From Nocardia cerradoensis NBRC 101014 (GTDB taxonomy: Bacteria; Actinomycetota; Actinomycetes; Mycobacteriales; Mycobacteriaceae): DNA of 64,000 bases. Of the stretch, positions 8,154-16,771 are shown one piece after another (positions within the stretch are counted from its first letter, which is position 1; every line of letters starts with the position of its first letter). Made by a program: the position numbers and the translations under genes. The stretch spans positions 1 to 64,000 of the forward strand of contig NZ_BAFW01000388.1 of assembly GCF_000308535.1 (NCBI RefSeq). Direction: 5' to 3'. Under the pieces are notes generated by a model, which was not told where the DNA came from, ran no database searches, and saw only the letters and a list, made by a program, of their open reading frames with translations.

Positions 8154-8924
8154 GTGGGATATGCCGACCAGCTGTTCGATCTGACCGGCACGGTGGTTCT
8201 GGTCACCGGCGGCAGCCGCGGACTGGGGCGCGAGATGGCCTTCGCCGCCGCGCGCTGTGGTGCCGATGTGATCATCGCCAGCCGCAACTACGACAATTGC
8301 GTGGCCACCGCCGACGAGATCGCACACGAAACCGGACGCGCCGCCATGCCCTACGGCGTGCACATCGGCCGCTGGGACCAGCTCGACGGGTTGGTCGACG
8401 CCTGCTACGACCGGTTCGGCAAGGTCGATGTCCTCATCAACAACGCCGGGATGCAACCGGTCTACGACGATCTGCCGTCGGTGAGCGAGAAGCTGTTCGA
8501 CGCCATCATCGCCCTGAATCTCAAAGGGCCCTTTCGATTGTCGGCACTTCTCGGGGAGCGCATGGTGGCGGCGGGCCGCGGATCCATCGTCAACGTCAGT
8601 TCCACCGGTTCCATCCGGCCGCGCCCGTCGATCGTGCCCTATGCCGCGGCCAAGGCGGGACTCAATGCCATGACCGAAGGCCTCGCCCTGGCATTCGGCC
8701 CGGCCGTCCGAGTCAATACCCTGATGGCCGGCCCCTACCGCACCGACGCCACCGCCGGATGGTATCTCGACAACCTGGGACCCGACGACAATCCGTTCGC
8801 CGCCCATGCCCTGCAACGCATCGGCCATCCCAGCGAAATCGTCGGAGCCGCATTATTTCTCGCTTCCGACGCCTCCAGTTACACCACCGGATCGATCCTC
8901 CGCTCCGACGGCGGCATGCCGTAA
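8154..8924 (+). CDS. Classical SDR oxidoreductase
   Basis: 256 residues. NAD(P) motif TGGSRGLG near residue 17, NNAG at about 97, catalytic Ser in NVSSTGS and the YxxxK pair in VPYAAAKAG, all in normal spacing. The C-terminal LRSDGGMP is typical of FabG-like SDRs. GTG start 4 bases after the stop of the amine dehydrogenase-like gene, with which it forms a two-gene operon; the two probably act on successive intermediates of one pathway. An ATG further downstream (8235) would remove the cofactor motif and is rejected. Confidence 0.86.
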   Translation: MGYADQLFDLTGTVVLVTGGSRGLGREMAFAAARCGADVIIASRNYDNCVATADEIAHETGRAAMPYGVHIGRWDQLDGLVDACYDRFGKVDVLINNAGMQPVYDDLPSVSEKLFDAIIALNLKGPFRLSALLGERMVAAGRGSIVNVSSTGSIRPRPSIVPYAAAKAGLNAMTEGLALAFGPAVRVNTLMAGPYRTDATAGWYLDNLGPDDNPFAAHALQRIGHPSEIVGAALFLASDASSYTTGSILRSDGGMP

Positions 8925-8994
8925 CGACCTGCGCGGCAACCGGTAACCGGCTGTCGGCGCGAAGGCCTCAGCTCAGGCTCTGTTCCGACCGTGA

Positions 8995-9150
8995 TCAGCC
9001 GGCCAGGAATTCCAGGCGGTTGCCCACCGGATCGGCGGTGCGGAAACGGCGGCGACCGGGGATCTCGGCGGGATCCGCCCACCGGACCTCATGTCCGGCC
9101 GCCGTGACCGCGTCGACGACGAAGGCGGAATTCGCCGTGCGTTCCGGTCG
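8995..9150 (-). pseudogene. C-terminal remnant of a VOC/glyoxalase protein
   Basis: Read on the minus strand, the 51 codons before the TGA at 8995-8997 encode AFVVDAVTAAGHEVRWADP and then ADPVGNRLEFLAG, the standard C-terminal strand and ligand block (DPxGNRLEF) of vicinal-oxygen-chelate proteins. The frame is closed upstream by a stop near 9154 and has no start codon or N-terminal half. The reading is a decayed glyoxalase/bleomycin-resistance-type gene, cut where the neighbouring membrane-protein gene ends. Confidence 0.6.
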
Positions 9151-9153
9151 CGA

Positions 9154-9654
9154 CTACGGTGCGCGTCGAGCCGCCGGACGGTGCTCGGCATCGTCCTCGT
9201 CGTCCTCCGCGTCGTCGTGAATACGGTTGCGGGTCAGCGCAAGTCCGGTCCCGACGACGCCGATCAGACTCAACGCGATGGCAATGCTCGACCAGCCGTC
9301 CCTGTGCCAGTACACATCTTCGAGCGTGATCAGCAGCGCTGCCTCATCCACGATCAGCGCCAGCGCGATCCCCAGCGCCAAACCCATCCAGGTGCGCGCC
9401 CGGGGACTGCGATCGACCATGCCGAAGATGGCGACACCGGCCAGCAGCACCAGCCCCCACAGGTAATGGTGCAGATGAGTTCCGCCGGTGGATACATCGC
9501 CGACGTTGCTGGTGTCGATATGAATCAGCCAGGTCACCAGCCGGGCGCCACCGAAAGTGACGGTGAACGCCAGCCAGGCCAGCACGATCCCGCGGCGAGA
9601 TTCCTCGATCTGGTTCCATCGGCGCGGAAACCGAAAACGAGCAGCTCCAGTCAT
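9154..9654 (-). CDS. Integral membrane protein, unknown
   Basis: 166 residues with about four predicted membrane helices (residues roughly 23-43, 65-83, 90-110, 121-140). A His-rich TGGTHLHHYLWG motif lies between helices one and two and could bind metal. The Asp/Glu/His/Arg-rich cytoplasmic tail begins near 145. The family is common in actinobacteria but I do not recognise a function. No operon partner: upstream genes are divergent and downstream is a glyoxalase remnant. Confidence 0.7.
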   Translation of the reverse strand: MTGAARFRFPRRWNQIEESRRGIVLAWLAFTVTFGGARLVTWLIHIDTSNVGDVSTGGTHLHHYLWGLVLLAGVAIFGMVDRSPRARTWMGLALGIALALIVDEAALLITLEDVYWHRDGWSSIAIALSLIGVVGTGLALTRNRIHDDAEDDEDDAEHRPAARRAP

Positions 9655-9758
9655 GGCGCCGATATACCCCCGGCGGGCACCGCCAAGCGGTCACGACGGC
9701 CGGTGCTACCTCACACCCAGCGGCCGAAACCGGCACCGCGCCGACCGGTCGGCGTCCT

Positions 9759-10991
9759 GTGCGCATCGCCGCTCGACGTACTGTGGCCGTCGTGGCGCCC
9801 GCAGAAATCCCCGAACAAGTGCCCGACTCCGCGGAGTTGGCGAGGGCGTGCGGGAGCGATATCGCCGAGCTCACCGCCCGGCTCATGGCGGCGGTGTTCA
9901 CCGACAATCCGGAGTGGACCGACTATTCGGCGGTGAGCAGAACCGACCTGCAGGAGGGATGCCGGCGATTCCTGACGCGGGTGCTGGAGTTGCTCGCGGC
10001 GAAGGGGGCCGGCGCCGAGCGCGACGATGTGGCCGCCGCGATCGGCCGGCAGCGCGCCGCGCAGGGTGTTCCGCTCGAGGCCATGCAGCGCACCTTCCGC
10101 CTGGGCGGGCGCATCGTGTGGGAAGCGCTGATGGATCGGGCCGGCGATATGTCACCTGCCGATTTCCGTGAAATCGGGACCGCGATGTGGGCGGTTGTCG
10201 ACGGGATGTCCTCGGCGCTGGTGACCTCCTATCGCGGCGCCGAACTCGACCGGGTCCGACGCGACGAGCGCCGCCGCCACGCCCTGATCGAAGATGTCCT
10301 CTCCGGGCGTGGTCGCGACGCCGCCTTCGCGGCGTATGCGGCGCGGGAACTCGACCTCCCCGCCGGTGGCGACTATCTGGTGGTCGTCGCTCGCGGGGAA
10401 CCGCAGCCGCTGCGGCTGGGCACCGAAAGTGCGTTGGCGGCCATGGGGATTCGTTCGGTCCGCCACGATCGGGGCGACCACACGGTCGGCATCGTCGCGC
10501 TGGAACAGCATTCGCCGCAGCAGGTGGCGGAGCTGCTGGGCCCGCTCGTTCTCGGACGCGCGGGGCTGTCCCCGGCGGTCGACGGATTGGCCGAGATCGA
10601 CGTCGCCCACGCACTCGCCACGCTGGCACTCGATACCGCGCCGCGAGACCGCGAAGCCACCCTCACACTGCTGGACGATCGCTACCCGGAAGCCCTGCTG
10701 GTGCGCGCGCCCGATCTGGCGCAGCGATTGGTCCAACGGTGCTTGGGCCCGATTCTGGCGCTGCCCGCCAGAGAGCGCGACATCCTGCTGCGCACACTGA
10801 CGGTCTGGCTGGCCGAGAACTGCTCGGCCGCGCACGCCGCACCGCTGTTGCACTGCCATCGCAACACCGTCATCAACCGGCTCCAGCGCGCCGCGACGCT
10901 GCTCGGGCGGCCATTGGAAGGCCGGCGCCACCAATTCGAACTCACCCTCGCGCTCACCGCCCGCGACCTGCTCGATCACCCCGCCGGCTGA
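9759..10991 (+). CDS. PucR-type transcriptional regulator
   Basis: About 410 residues. The C-terminal PucR-type helix-turn-helix is in the last 60 residues (LLHCHRNTVINRLQRAATLL), preceded by the weak GGDEF-like middle domain of this family. The N-terminal 150 residues are all-helical (sensor-type) with repeated Arg/Glu. The start is uncertain: GTG 9759, 9783 and 9792 are all in frame without a clear ribosome site. Its stop is 30 bases before a perfect inverted repeat and 175 bases before the lpd-pdhABC operon on the same strand, so it is the natural candidate regulator of that operon. Confidence 0.82.
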   Translation: MRIAARRTVAVVAPAEIPEQVPDSAELARACGSDIAELTARLMAAVFTDNPEWTDYSAVSRTDLQEGCRRFLTRVLELLAAKGAGAERDDVAAAIGRQRAAQGVPLEAMQRTFRLGGRIVWEALMDRAGDMSPADFREIGTAMWAVVDGMSSALVTSYRGAELDRVRRDERRRHALIEDVLSGRGRDAAFAAYAARELDLPAGGDYLVVVARGEPQPLRLGTESALAAMGIRSVRHDRGDHTVGIVALEQHSPQQVAELLGPLVLGRAGLSPAVDGLAEIDVAHALATLALDTAPRDREATLTLLDDRYPEALLVRAPDLAQRLVQRCLGPILALPARERDILLRTLTVWLAENCSAAHAAPLLHCHRNTVINRLQRAATLLGRPLEGRRHQFELTLALTARDLLDHPAG

Positions 10992-11020
10992 ACGTTTCCC
11001 GCACCGTAGCCGCAAGCGAT

Positions 11021-11039
11021 ATTGGGCGCAGCGCCCAAT
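11021..11039. promoter_or_regulatory. Perfect inverted repeat before the pdh operon
   Basis: ATTGGGCGC-A-GCGCCCAAT: 9-bp arms with a single-base centre, 30 bp after the PucR-type gene and 127 bp before the lpd start. No T-run follows, so it looks like an operator rather than a terminator; the upstream PucR-type protein is the obvious candidate ligand. Confidence 0.5.
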
Positions 11040-11165
11040 TCCGGGTCGCAAAACCTGGGCTTGCCGGGAATTGTCCGGTGTCCGTACGCGGATAAGACTC
11101 CACACCTGATGACCCACACCGCAACCGGATTCGGGTCACGCGATTCAGGACGAGGAGCACCACAA

Positions 11166-12620
11166 GTGCCGGAATTCGATCTCTTGATCATCGGCGGCGG
11201 GCCGGGCGGGTACGTCGCGGCGATCCGCGCGGCCCAGCGCGGACTGCACGTCGCCGTGGTGGAGAAGGAACGCCCGGGCGGGGTGTGCCTGAACTGGGGC
11301 TGCATCCCCACCAAGGCCATGCTGCGCTCGGCGGAGGTATTCCAAACACTGGGCGCCGCAGCCGATTTCGGTGTGCAGGCAGACAACGTGCGGTTCGACT
11401 TCGCGGCCGTCCGCCGGCGCAAGGACGGAATCGTCGGCACACTCACCGGCGGCGTGGCCGGGCTCCTACGGGCCAACGGCGTCACCGTGATCGAGGGACA
11501 TGCCCGTTTCACCGGACCGACCACGGTCGAGGTATTCGAGCCGGGTCCCTCGCCGGTCTTCCCGGACGGTCCCCGCTACGCGGCCGCCCCGACCGGCACC
11601 CCGACGCGAACCGTGACGGCCACCGACGTGATCGTCGCCACCGGGTCGGTGCCCGCGCTCCTGCCCGTGCCGGGCGCCGACCTGCCCGGTGTGATCACCT
11701 CCGACGGCGCGTTCGGGTTGACCGAGGTACCGCGGCGGCTGGTCGTCATCGGCGGCAGCGCGGTCGGCGTCGAATGGGCCGGCCTGTTCGCCGCCTTCGG
11801 CGCCGAGGTGACCGTCGTGGAGATGCGGGACCGGCTGGTTCCCGCGGAGGACACCGAGATCGGCGCCGCACTGGGCCGCTCGTTCACCGAGCGCGGCATC
11901 ACCGTCCTGACCGGTTGCACCGTCACCGGCATCGACCGGACCGGCGATGCGCTGGAGGTCGACGTGAACGGCGCGACGCCTCGGACGATCGCGGCCGACG
12001 TCGTGCTCGTCGGTGTGGGACGGCGGCCGAACACCGCCGACCTCGACCTGAAATACGCCGGAATCGAGACCGACGCACGAGGTTTCATCCCGGTCGACGA
12101 CCGCCTGCGGACCACGGTCGAACACGTCTACGCCATCGGCGATGTCACCGGCAAGGCGCTGCTGGCCCATGTGGCCTCCCATCAGGGGCTCGCCGCCGCC
12201 GACGTCATCGCCGGTCACGACACGCACATCGATTACACCGTCATCCCCGCGGCGACGTTCACCCATCCGGAGATCGCGAGCGTCGGCCTGACCGAGGACG
12301 CGGCTCGCGCCGGCGGCCACGAGGTGATCACCGCGAAATTCCCGTTCGCCGCACTCGGGCGAGCCCAAGCGCTCGGCGATACCCACGGCTTCTGCAAGAT
12401 CGTGGCCGGGGCACGCCATCGGGAAGTGCTCGGCGTGCACATCATCGGCCCCTCGGCGAGCGACCTGATTGCCGAAGGGGCGCTGGCGATGTCGCTCGAA
12501 GCGACGCTCGACGAACTCGCCGACACCATCCACGCCCACCCCACGCTCGGCGAGATCGGTATGGAAGCAGCCCTGACCGGGCTCGGCCTGCCGGTCCACA
12601 CCGCGCCGCGTTCACGTTGA
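11166..12620 (+). CDS. lpdA: Dihydrolipoyl dehydrogenase (E3)
   Basis: FAD enzyme reoxidising the lipoyl arm of 2-oxoacid dehydrogenase complexes. 484 residues: FAD motif IIGGGPGGYVAA at 8-19, redox disulfide GGVCLNWGCIPTK near 40-52, NAD domain with VVIGGSAVGVEWAG, second FAD contact YAIGDVTG, and the C-terminal dimer domain with catalytic His in HAHPTLGE. The GTG at 11166 follows a GAGGAG site at 11152-11157; the frame continues upstream without a better start. First gene of the lpd-pdhA-pdhB-pdhC operon, its stop 11 bases before pdhA. An insertion-like loop at about 120-145 (FEPGPSPVFPDGPRYAAAPT) is longer than usual. Confidence 0.93.
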   Translation: MPEFDLLIIGGGPGGYVAAIRAAQRGLHVAVVEKERPGGVCLNWGCIPTKAMLRSAEVFQTLGAAADFGVQADNVRFDFAAVRRRKDGIVGTLTGGVAGLLRANGVTVIEGHARFTGPTTVEVFEPGPSPVFPDGPRYAAAPTGTPTRTVTATDVIVATGSVPALLPVPGADLPGVITSDGAFGLTEVPRRLVVIGGSAVGVEWAGLFAAFGAEVTVVEMRDRLVPAEDTEIGAALGRSFTERGITVLTGCTVTGIDRTGDALEVDVNGATPRTIAADVVLVGVGRRPNTADLDLKYAGIETDARGFIPVDDRLRTTVEHVYAIGDVTGKALLAHVASHQGLAAADVIAGHDTHIDYTVIPAATFTHPEIASVGLTEDAARAGGHEVITAKFPFAALGRAQALGDTHGFCKIVAGARHREVLGVHIIGPSASDLIAEGALAMSLEATLDELADTIHAHPTLGEIGMEAALTGLGLPVHTAPRSR

Positions 12621-12631
12621 GGAGCACCACC

Positions 12632-13801
12632 GTGACTACCACAACCCCACCGAAGGCCACGCGCACGTCGACCCGGCGCGCATCCAAACGAGCGGCCGTG
12701 ACCGCCGAGTCGACCGGGATCGCGTCGAGCGAATCGCTACCGGACGCCCGAACCGCCTCGCAGACACCATCATTCGACGCCCGTGTGGCGGCCGAGGACC
12801 CCGGCACACTGCGGAAGCTGTATCGCGACATGCTGTTCGTGCGCCGATTCGAGGAGCGCACCGCGCAGAGCTATCAGCAGGCCAAGATCGGCGGCTACTG
12901 CCACCTCAACCTCGGCGAGGAGGCCACCGTGGTCGGCCTGGGCGCGGCGATGCGGCCCACCGACTATCTGTTCACCAACTATCGGGAACACGGTTACGCC
13001 CTGACCAAGGGCATCGAACCCGGCCGGGTCATGGCCGAACTGTACGGCCGCTCCACCGGCACCTCCAAAGGCTGGGGCGGATCGATGCACATGTACGACA
13101 CCCAGACCCGGCTGCTCGGCGGCTACGCCATCGTCGGCGGCCAGGTACCGCTCGCCGTCGGCGCGGCCCTGGCGATCGACTACCGCGGTGGCGATGACGT
13201 CGTCGTCTGCCAAATGGGTGAGGGCACAACGAATATCGGCGCCTTCCACGAATCGCTCAACCTGGCCGCGCTGTGGAATCTGCCGATCGTCTTCCTGGTG
13301 GTCAACAACCAGACCGGCATGGGCACCACCGTCGAGAAGTCCTCCGCCGAACCGGATCTGTGGAAACGCGCCGCCGCCTACCGCATGTGCGGCGAACGCG
13401 TCGACGGCACCGATGTCCTCGCCGTCCGCGAGGTGGCGAGCGAGCTGATCGAGGCCGCACGCCGCGAAGGCAAGCCGGCGCTGCTGGAAGCCGTCAGCCA
13501 CCGTCTCAAAGGCCACTCGGTGGTCGATCCCGCGAAATACCGCACCGGTGAAGCCGTCTCAGCCGCTCGCGACAACGACCCGATCGCCCGATGGCAGACC
13601 GCCCTGCTGAAAGCCGGTGTGCTCAGCGAGGATTCGGCCGCCGCCCTGGACGCGGAGATACTCGCCGAGGTCGCGGCCGCCGTCGAGTTCGCCGACACCA
13701 GTCCGCATCCGCAGCCGTCGAGCCTGTTCGACTACACCTACGCCACCCCGGTGCCCGGCGATTCCCGCCGCCTGCCCGGCGACCCGCTCTTCACCGCCTG
13801 A
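12632..13801 (+). CDS. pdhA: Pyruvate dehydrogenase E1 alpha subunit
   Basis: Thiamine-diphosphate subunit that decarboxylates the 2-oxoacid with PdhB. 389 residues. The first 45 are a Thr/Ser/Arg-rich extension without predicted fold. The TPP motif is GEGTTN followed by VVNN; the usual GDG Asp is Glu here. GHSVVDPAKYRT near residue 295 matches the phosphorylation-loop segment of pyruvate-type E1 alpha rather than branched-chain or acetoin types. The GTG at 12632 follows GAGGAG overlapping the lpd stop; pdhB begins 9 bases after its stop. A 2-oxoacid other than pyruvate remains possible. Confidence 0.88.
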   Translation: MTTTTPPKATRTSTRRASKRAAVTAESTGIASSESLPDARTASQTPSFDARVAAEDPGTLRKLYRDMLFVRRFEERTAQSYQQAKIGGYCHLNLGEEATVVGLGAAMRPTDYLFTNYREHGYALTKGIEPGRVMAELYGRSTGTSKGWGGSMHMYDTQTRLLGGYAIVGGQVPLAVGAALAIDYRGGDDVVVCQMGEGTTNIGAFHESLNLAALWNLPIVFLVVNNQTGMGTTVEKSSAEPDLWKRAAAYRMCGERVDGTDVLAVREVASELIEAARREGKPALLEAVSHRLKGHSVVDPAKYRTGEAVSAARDNDPIARWQTALLKAGVLSEDSAAALDAEILAEVAAAVEFADTSPHPQPSSLFDYTYATPVPGDSRRLPGDPLFTA

Positions 13802-13810
13802 GGACCCCCC

Positions 13811-14803
13811 GTGCCTGTCATGACCTACCGCGAAGCGCTGCGCGAGACCCTGCGCGAGGAAATGCGCCGCGACGACGACATCTTCCTCATCGGTGAGGAG
13901 ATCGGCGTCTTCGAAGGCTCCTACAAGATCACCGCCGGACTGCTGAACGAATTCGGCGACAAACGCGTTCGCGACACCCCGATCGCGGAGGAAGGGTTCG
14001 TCGGCGCGGCCATCGGCGCCGCCATGCTGGGCTTGCGCCCGGTCGTGGAGATCATGACGATCAACTTCTCGCTGCTCGCGCTGGATCAGATCGTCAATCA
14101 CGCCGCCAAGATCTACGGCATGTTCGGCGGGCAGACCAGCGTGCCGATGGTCATCCGCACCCCCGGCGGCGGCGGACAACAACTCGGCGCCACCCACTCC
14201 CAGAACATCGAGCTCTATTACGCGTTCGTGCCCGGACTCAAAGTCGTCGCGCCCAGTACTCCCGCCGACGCCCGCGCCCTGCTCAAGGCCGCCATCGACG
14301 ACGACGATCCGGTGCTGTTCCTGGAGAACCTGTCACTGTACAACACCAAAGGCGAAGTGCCGGAGGATCTTTCGCCCGCGCAGATCGGCAAGGCCGCCGT
14401 CACTCGCAAGGGCACCGACATCACGCTGATCGGCTACTCCCGCATGGCCACGGTCTGCACCCAGGTCGCGGACAAGCTTGCCGCCGAGGGCATTTCCGCC
14501 GAGGTGATCGACCTGCGCAGCCTGCGACCGCTCGACCGCGACACCCTCGTCCACTCGGTCCGCACCACCGGGTGTGCGGTCATCGGCGAGGACGACTGGC
14601 TCACCTACGGCATCGGCGCCGAAATCGCGGCCTCGATCTCCGACGGCGCCTTCGACTACCTCGACGCCCCCGTACGCCGCGTCGCCATGGCCGAAGTGCC
14701 GCTCCCCTACGCCAAGCCGCTGGAGAAGCTGGCACTGCCGTCCGTCGAATCGCTCTACACCGCCGCCGTCGAAACCCTTGCGGCCGTGGGCAAGCGACGC
14801 TGA
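13811..14803 (+). CDS. pdhB: Pyruvate dehydrogenase E1 beta subunit
   Basis: 330 residues, normal length. Opens MTYREALRETLREEM and contains GEEIGVFEGSYK, FGDKRVRDTPIAEEGF and the transketolase C-terminal half (EVIDLRSLRPLDRDT). It pairs with PdhA to form the E1 heterotetramer. The GTG start at 13811 lies 9 bases after pdhA; an ATG three codons later (13820) is an alternative. Its TGA is embedded in TGAGAGGAAG, the ribosome site of pdhC, so E1 beta and E2 are probably translationally coupled. Confidence 0.92.
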   Translation: MPVMTYREALRETLREEMRRDDDIFLIGEEIGVFEGSYKITAGLLNEFGDKRVRDTPIAEEGFVGAAIGAAMLGLRPVVEIMTINFSLLALDQIVNHAAKIYGMFGGQTSVPMVIRTPGGGGQQLGATHSQNIELYYAFVPGLKVVAPSTPADARALLKAAIDDDDPVLFLENLSLYNTKGEVPEDLSPAQIGKAAVTRKGTDITLIGYSRMATVCTQVADKLAAEGISAEVIDLRSLRPLDRDTLVHSVRTTGCAVIGEDDWLTYGIGAEIAASISDGAFDYLDAPVRRVAMAEVPLPYAKPLEKLALPSVESLYTAAVETLAAVGKRR

Positions 14804-14814
14804 GAGGAAGATCG

Positions 14815-16053
14815 TTGTCCGACATCACCATGCCCCGCCTGTCCGACACCATGGAAGACGGCGTCGTCGCAAGCTGGCTCAAACAGGTCGGTGACACCGT
14901 CACCCGCGGCGAAGTGCTCGCCGAAATCGAAACCGACAAGGCCCTGATGGAACTCGAGGCCTACGACGACGGCATCCTCGAACGCATCATCGCCGCACCC
15001 GGAACCCGCGTGCCGATCGGCGAACCCATCGCCATTCTCGGCGACGGCAGTGGGACCGCTGCCGCACCCACACTGTCTTCGACTGTTCAGCAGGCCGAGA
15101 CCGCATCGGCACAGCCGCACACCGAGCAGCCGCAAGAGCCGGCCCCCCAGTCCGCCGCCGACGCCGTCCGGCACAAATCCTCGCCGCTGGCACGCAAGAT
15201 CGCACAGGAGCTCGGTGTCGAAATCACGACCGTCACCGGAACCGGCCCCGGCGGGCGCATCACCCGTCTCGACGTCGAAAACGCCCACGCGACAAGAACT
15301 CCCGACACTGCGCAAACGACCGCCGCGCCGGAACACACGGAACCGGCCACCCCGGCCACCGGCGACTACGACGAAATCCCGCTGACCGGCATCCAGCGCG
15401 TCTCCGCCACTCGCCTCACCGAGAGCAAACAGCAGGCGCCACACATCTACCTGACCAGCGCCATCGACGTCACCGAACTCCTCGCCTTCCGCACCCGGAT
15501 CAACGAGACACTCGCCGACACCGGGGCCGGCAAGGTCAGCGTCAACGATCTGCTCGTCAAAGCCGTCGCCACGACACTGCGCGCGAACCCCGCGGTCAAC
15601 GTCTCCTTCGCCGGTGACACCCTGCGCCGCCACCACGGCATTCACCTCGGCGTCGCCGTCGCCACCCCCGCCGGCTTGCTTGTCCCGGTCATTCGCGACG
15701 CCGACCGCAAAACGGTGTCGGCCATCGCCGCCGAAACCCGCGACAAGGCCGAACGCGCACGCGACCGCAAGCTCCGCGCCGAGGAGATGACCGGCGGCAC
15801 CTTCACCCTCTCCAACCTCGGCATGTACGGCATCGAGCACTTCACCGCCGTCATCAATCCGCCCGAAGCCGCCATCCTCGCGATCGGCGCCGCCACCGAC
15901 GAACTGCGACTCGACGGCGACGAGGTCGTGAGCCGAAAAGTCTTGCACGTCACCATGTCCGCCGACCACCGCGCCATCGACGGCGCCGTCGCCGCGCAAT
16001 TCCTCGCCCAGCTGAGGGAACTGGTCGAGCACCCGCTGCGGATCGTGACCTAG
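14815..16053 (+). CDS. pdhC: Dihydrolipoamide acyltransferase E2 with one lipoyl domain
   Basis: 412 residues. One lipoyl domain at 1-78 with lipoylated Lys42 in EIETDKALMELEA, an Ala/Pro/Gln/Glu-rich linker, a peripheral-subunit-binding domain at about 117-155 (SPLARKIAQELGV, GPGGRITRLDVE), a second linker, and the catalytic domain with HRAIDG near 384-389. Start chosen as TTG 14815, five bases after GAGAGGAAG; the ATG at 14830 has no ribosome site and would trim the lipoyl domain. Last gene of the operon, which thus encodes a complete E1-E2-E3 complex. Confidence 0.9.
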   Translation: MSDITMPRLSDTMEDGVVASWLKQVGDTVTRGEVLAEIETDKALMELEAYDDGILERIIAAPGTRVPIGEPIAILGDGSGTAAAPTLSSTVQQAETASAQPHTEQPQEPAPQSAADAVRHKSSPLARKIAQELGVEITTVTGTGPGGRITRLDVENAHATRTPDTAQTTAAPEHTEPATPATGDYDEIPLTGIQRVSATRLTESKQQAPHIYLTSAIDVTELLAFRTRINETLADTGAGKVSVNDLLVKAVATTLRANPAVNVSFAGDTLRRHHGIHLGVAVATPAGLLVPVIRDADRKTVSAIAAETRDKAERARDRKLRAEEMTGGTFTLSNLGMYGIEHFTAVINPPEAAILAIGAATDELRLDGDEVVSRKVLHVTMSADHRAIDGAVAAQFLAQLRELVEHPLRIVT

Positions 16054-16230
16054 GGTCCCGATGATGTGCGCGGGTCCCCAGAGTTCCGGAAAATGATCTG
16101 AAATGGGTTCGAACCGTTGAGTCGGCCGCGGGAACGGCGTTCAATCGAAGGGACGGTCCACGTTACGAGTCGGGGCACGAGAATCCTGTGGATCGCGTGC
16201 GCACAGCGCGCAATACGGAGAGTGATCGAC

Positions 16231-16470
16231 ATGATGGGGACAGTGCATCGAACCGCGGCGCGCGTGCTCATGGTGACCGCCATCGCGGTCGCGCCGATAC
16301 TGCCTGCCGCGCCGGCTCTGGCGGAACAGCCGGCCGGAGCCCCGGCGGTTCAGGTGGCCCATGACACCGGCTGGTACGGAATTCCCTGCAATTGGGGCTT
16401 CAACTGGCTGTACCCGCAGTGCTGGTTCGGCTGGGGTAACTACGACGGTTTCCACGGCTGGCTGTGGTAG
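16231..16470 (+). CDS. Small secreted Trp-rich peptide
   Basis: 79 residues. Signal peptide at 1-30 (RVLMVTAIAVAPILPAAPALA, cut before EQPAG). The mature part is about 48 residues and its last 33 contain 7 Trp, 5 other aromatics and 2 Cys (IPCNW and PQCWF), ending GWLW. The two Cys, 11 residues apart, could form one disulfide. ATG at 16231 follows GGAGAG by about 10 bases. No operon partner. It resembles no family I can name; membrane activity, cell-wall binding or metal binding are all guesses. Confidence 0.68.
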   Translation: MMGTVHRTAARVLMVTAIAVAPILPAAPALAEQPAGAPAVQVAHDTGWYGIPCNWGFNWLYPQCWFGWGNYDGFHGWLW

Positions 16471-16771
16471 GCCGATAGCCGCCGGGAAGGACAGATCGGT
16501 CGCCGTTGCGTGGCGGCCGATACCGTTGCGGCACGGCACATTCCCGGACGTCTCCGGCCCTGCGGCGCGTATGTCGTCGGATCAGCGGTGACCGGGCCGC
16601 ACCTCTTCGATGATGACGTCATCACCGGCCCGCACGCTCCGGACAGCGACCTCGCAGACGCCAGAACTTGAAGTTGACGTCAAGTTTAAATTAGAGTGAT
16701 GAATGTCGTTGCCGGCATCTCCCCGATTCCGGCCGCAGAGCGTTGGGGAGCGCCCCGAGAGGAACCGAGTG
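16471..16771. other. Intergenic, no convincing gene
   Basis: 301 bases between the Trp-rich peptide and the thioesterase. A minus-strand frame ending at 16582 reads CEVAVRSVRAGDDVIIEEVRP and could be the decayed end of a protein, but has no start or recognisable domain. The right part holds the TTGACGTCAA palindrome, listed separately. Confidence 0.5.
16674..16683. promoter_or_regulatory. Palindrome TTGACGTCAA before thioesterase
   Basis: Perfect 10-bp palindrome within ACTTGAAGTTGACGTCAAGTTTAAATTAG, in a distinctly A/T-rich patch about 90 bases before the thioesterase start. It could include a -35-like TTGACG and an operator. The ACTTGA/TCAAGT flanks make an extended imperfect dyad as used by MerR or TetR proteins; no regulator is adjacent. 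Confidence 0.4.

Noticed and set aside
11285-12631. 449-codon N-terminal extension of PdhA
   Set aside because: Out-of-frame reading of lpdA, Arg-rich, without domains; GTG 12632 has the ribosome site.
11166-16053. Acetoin dehydrogenase operon
   Set aside because: E1 alpha carries the pyruvate-type GHSxxDPAKYRT segment, and no AcoR-type regulator or acetoin genes are adjacent; pyruvate type preferred but not proven.
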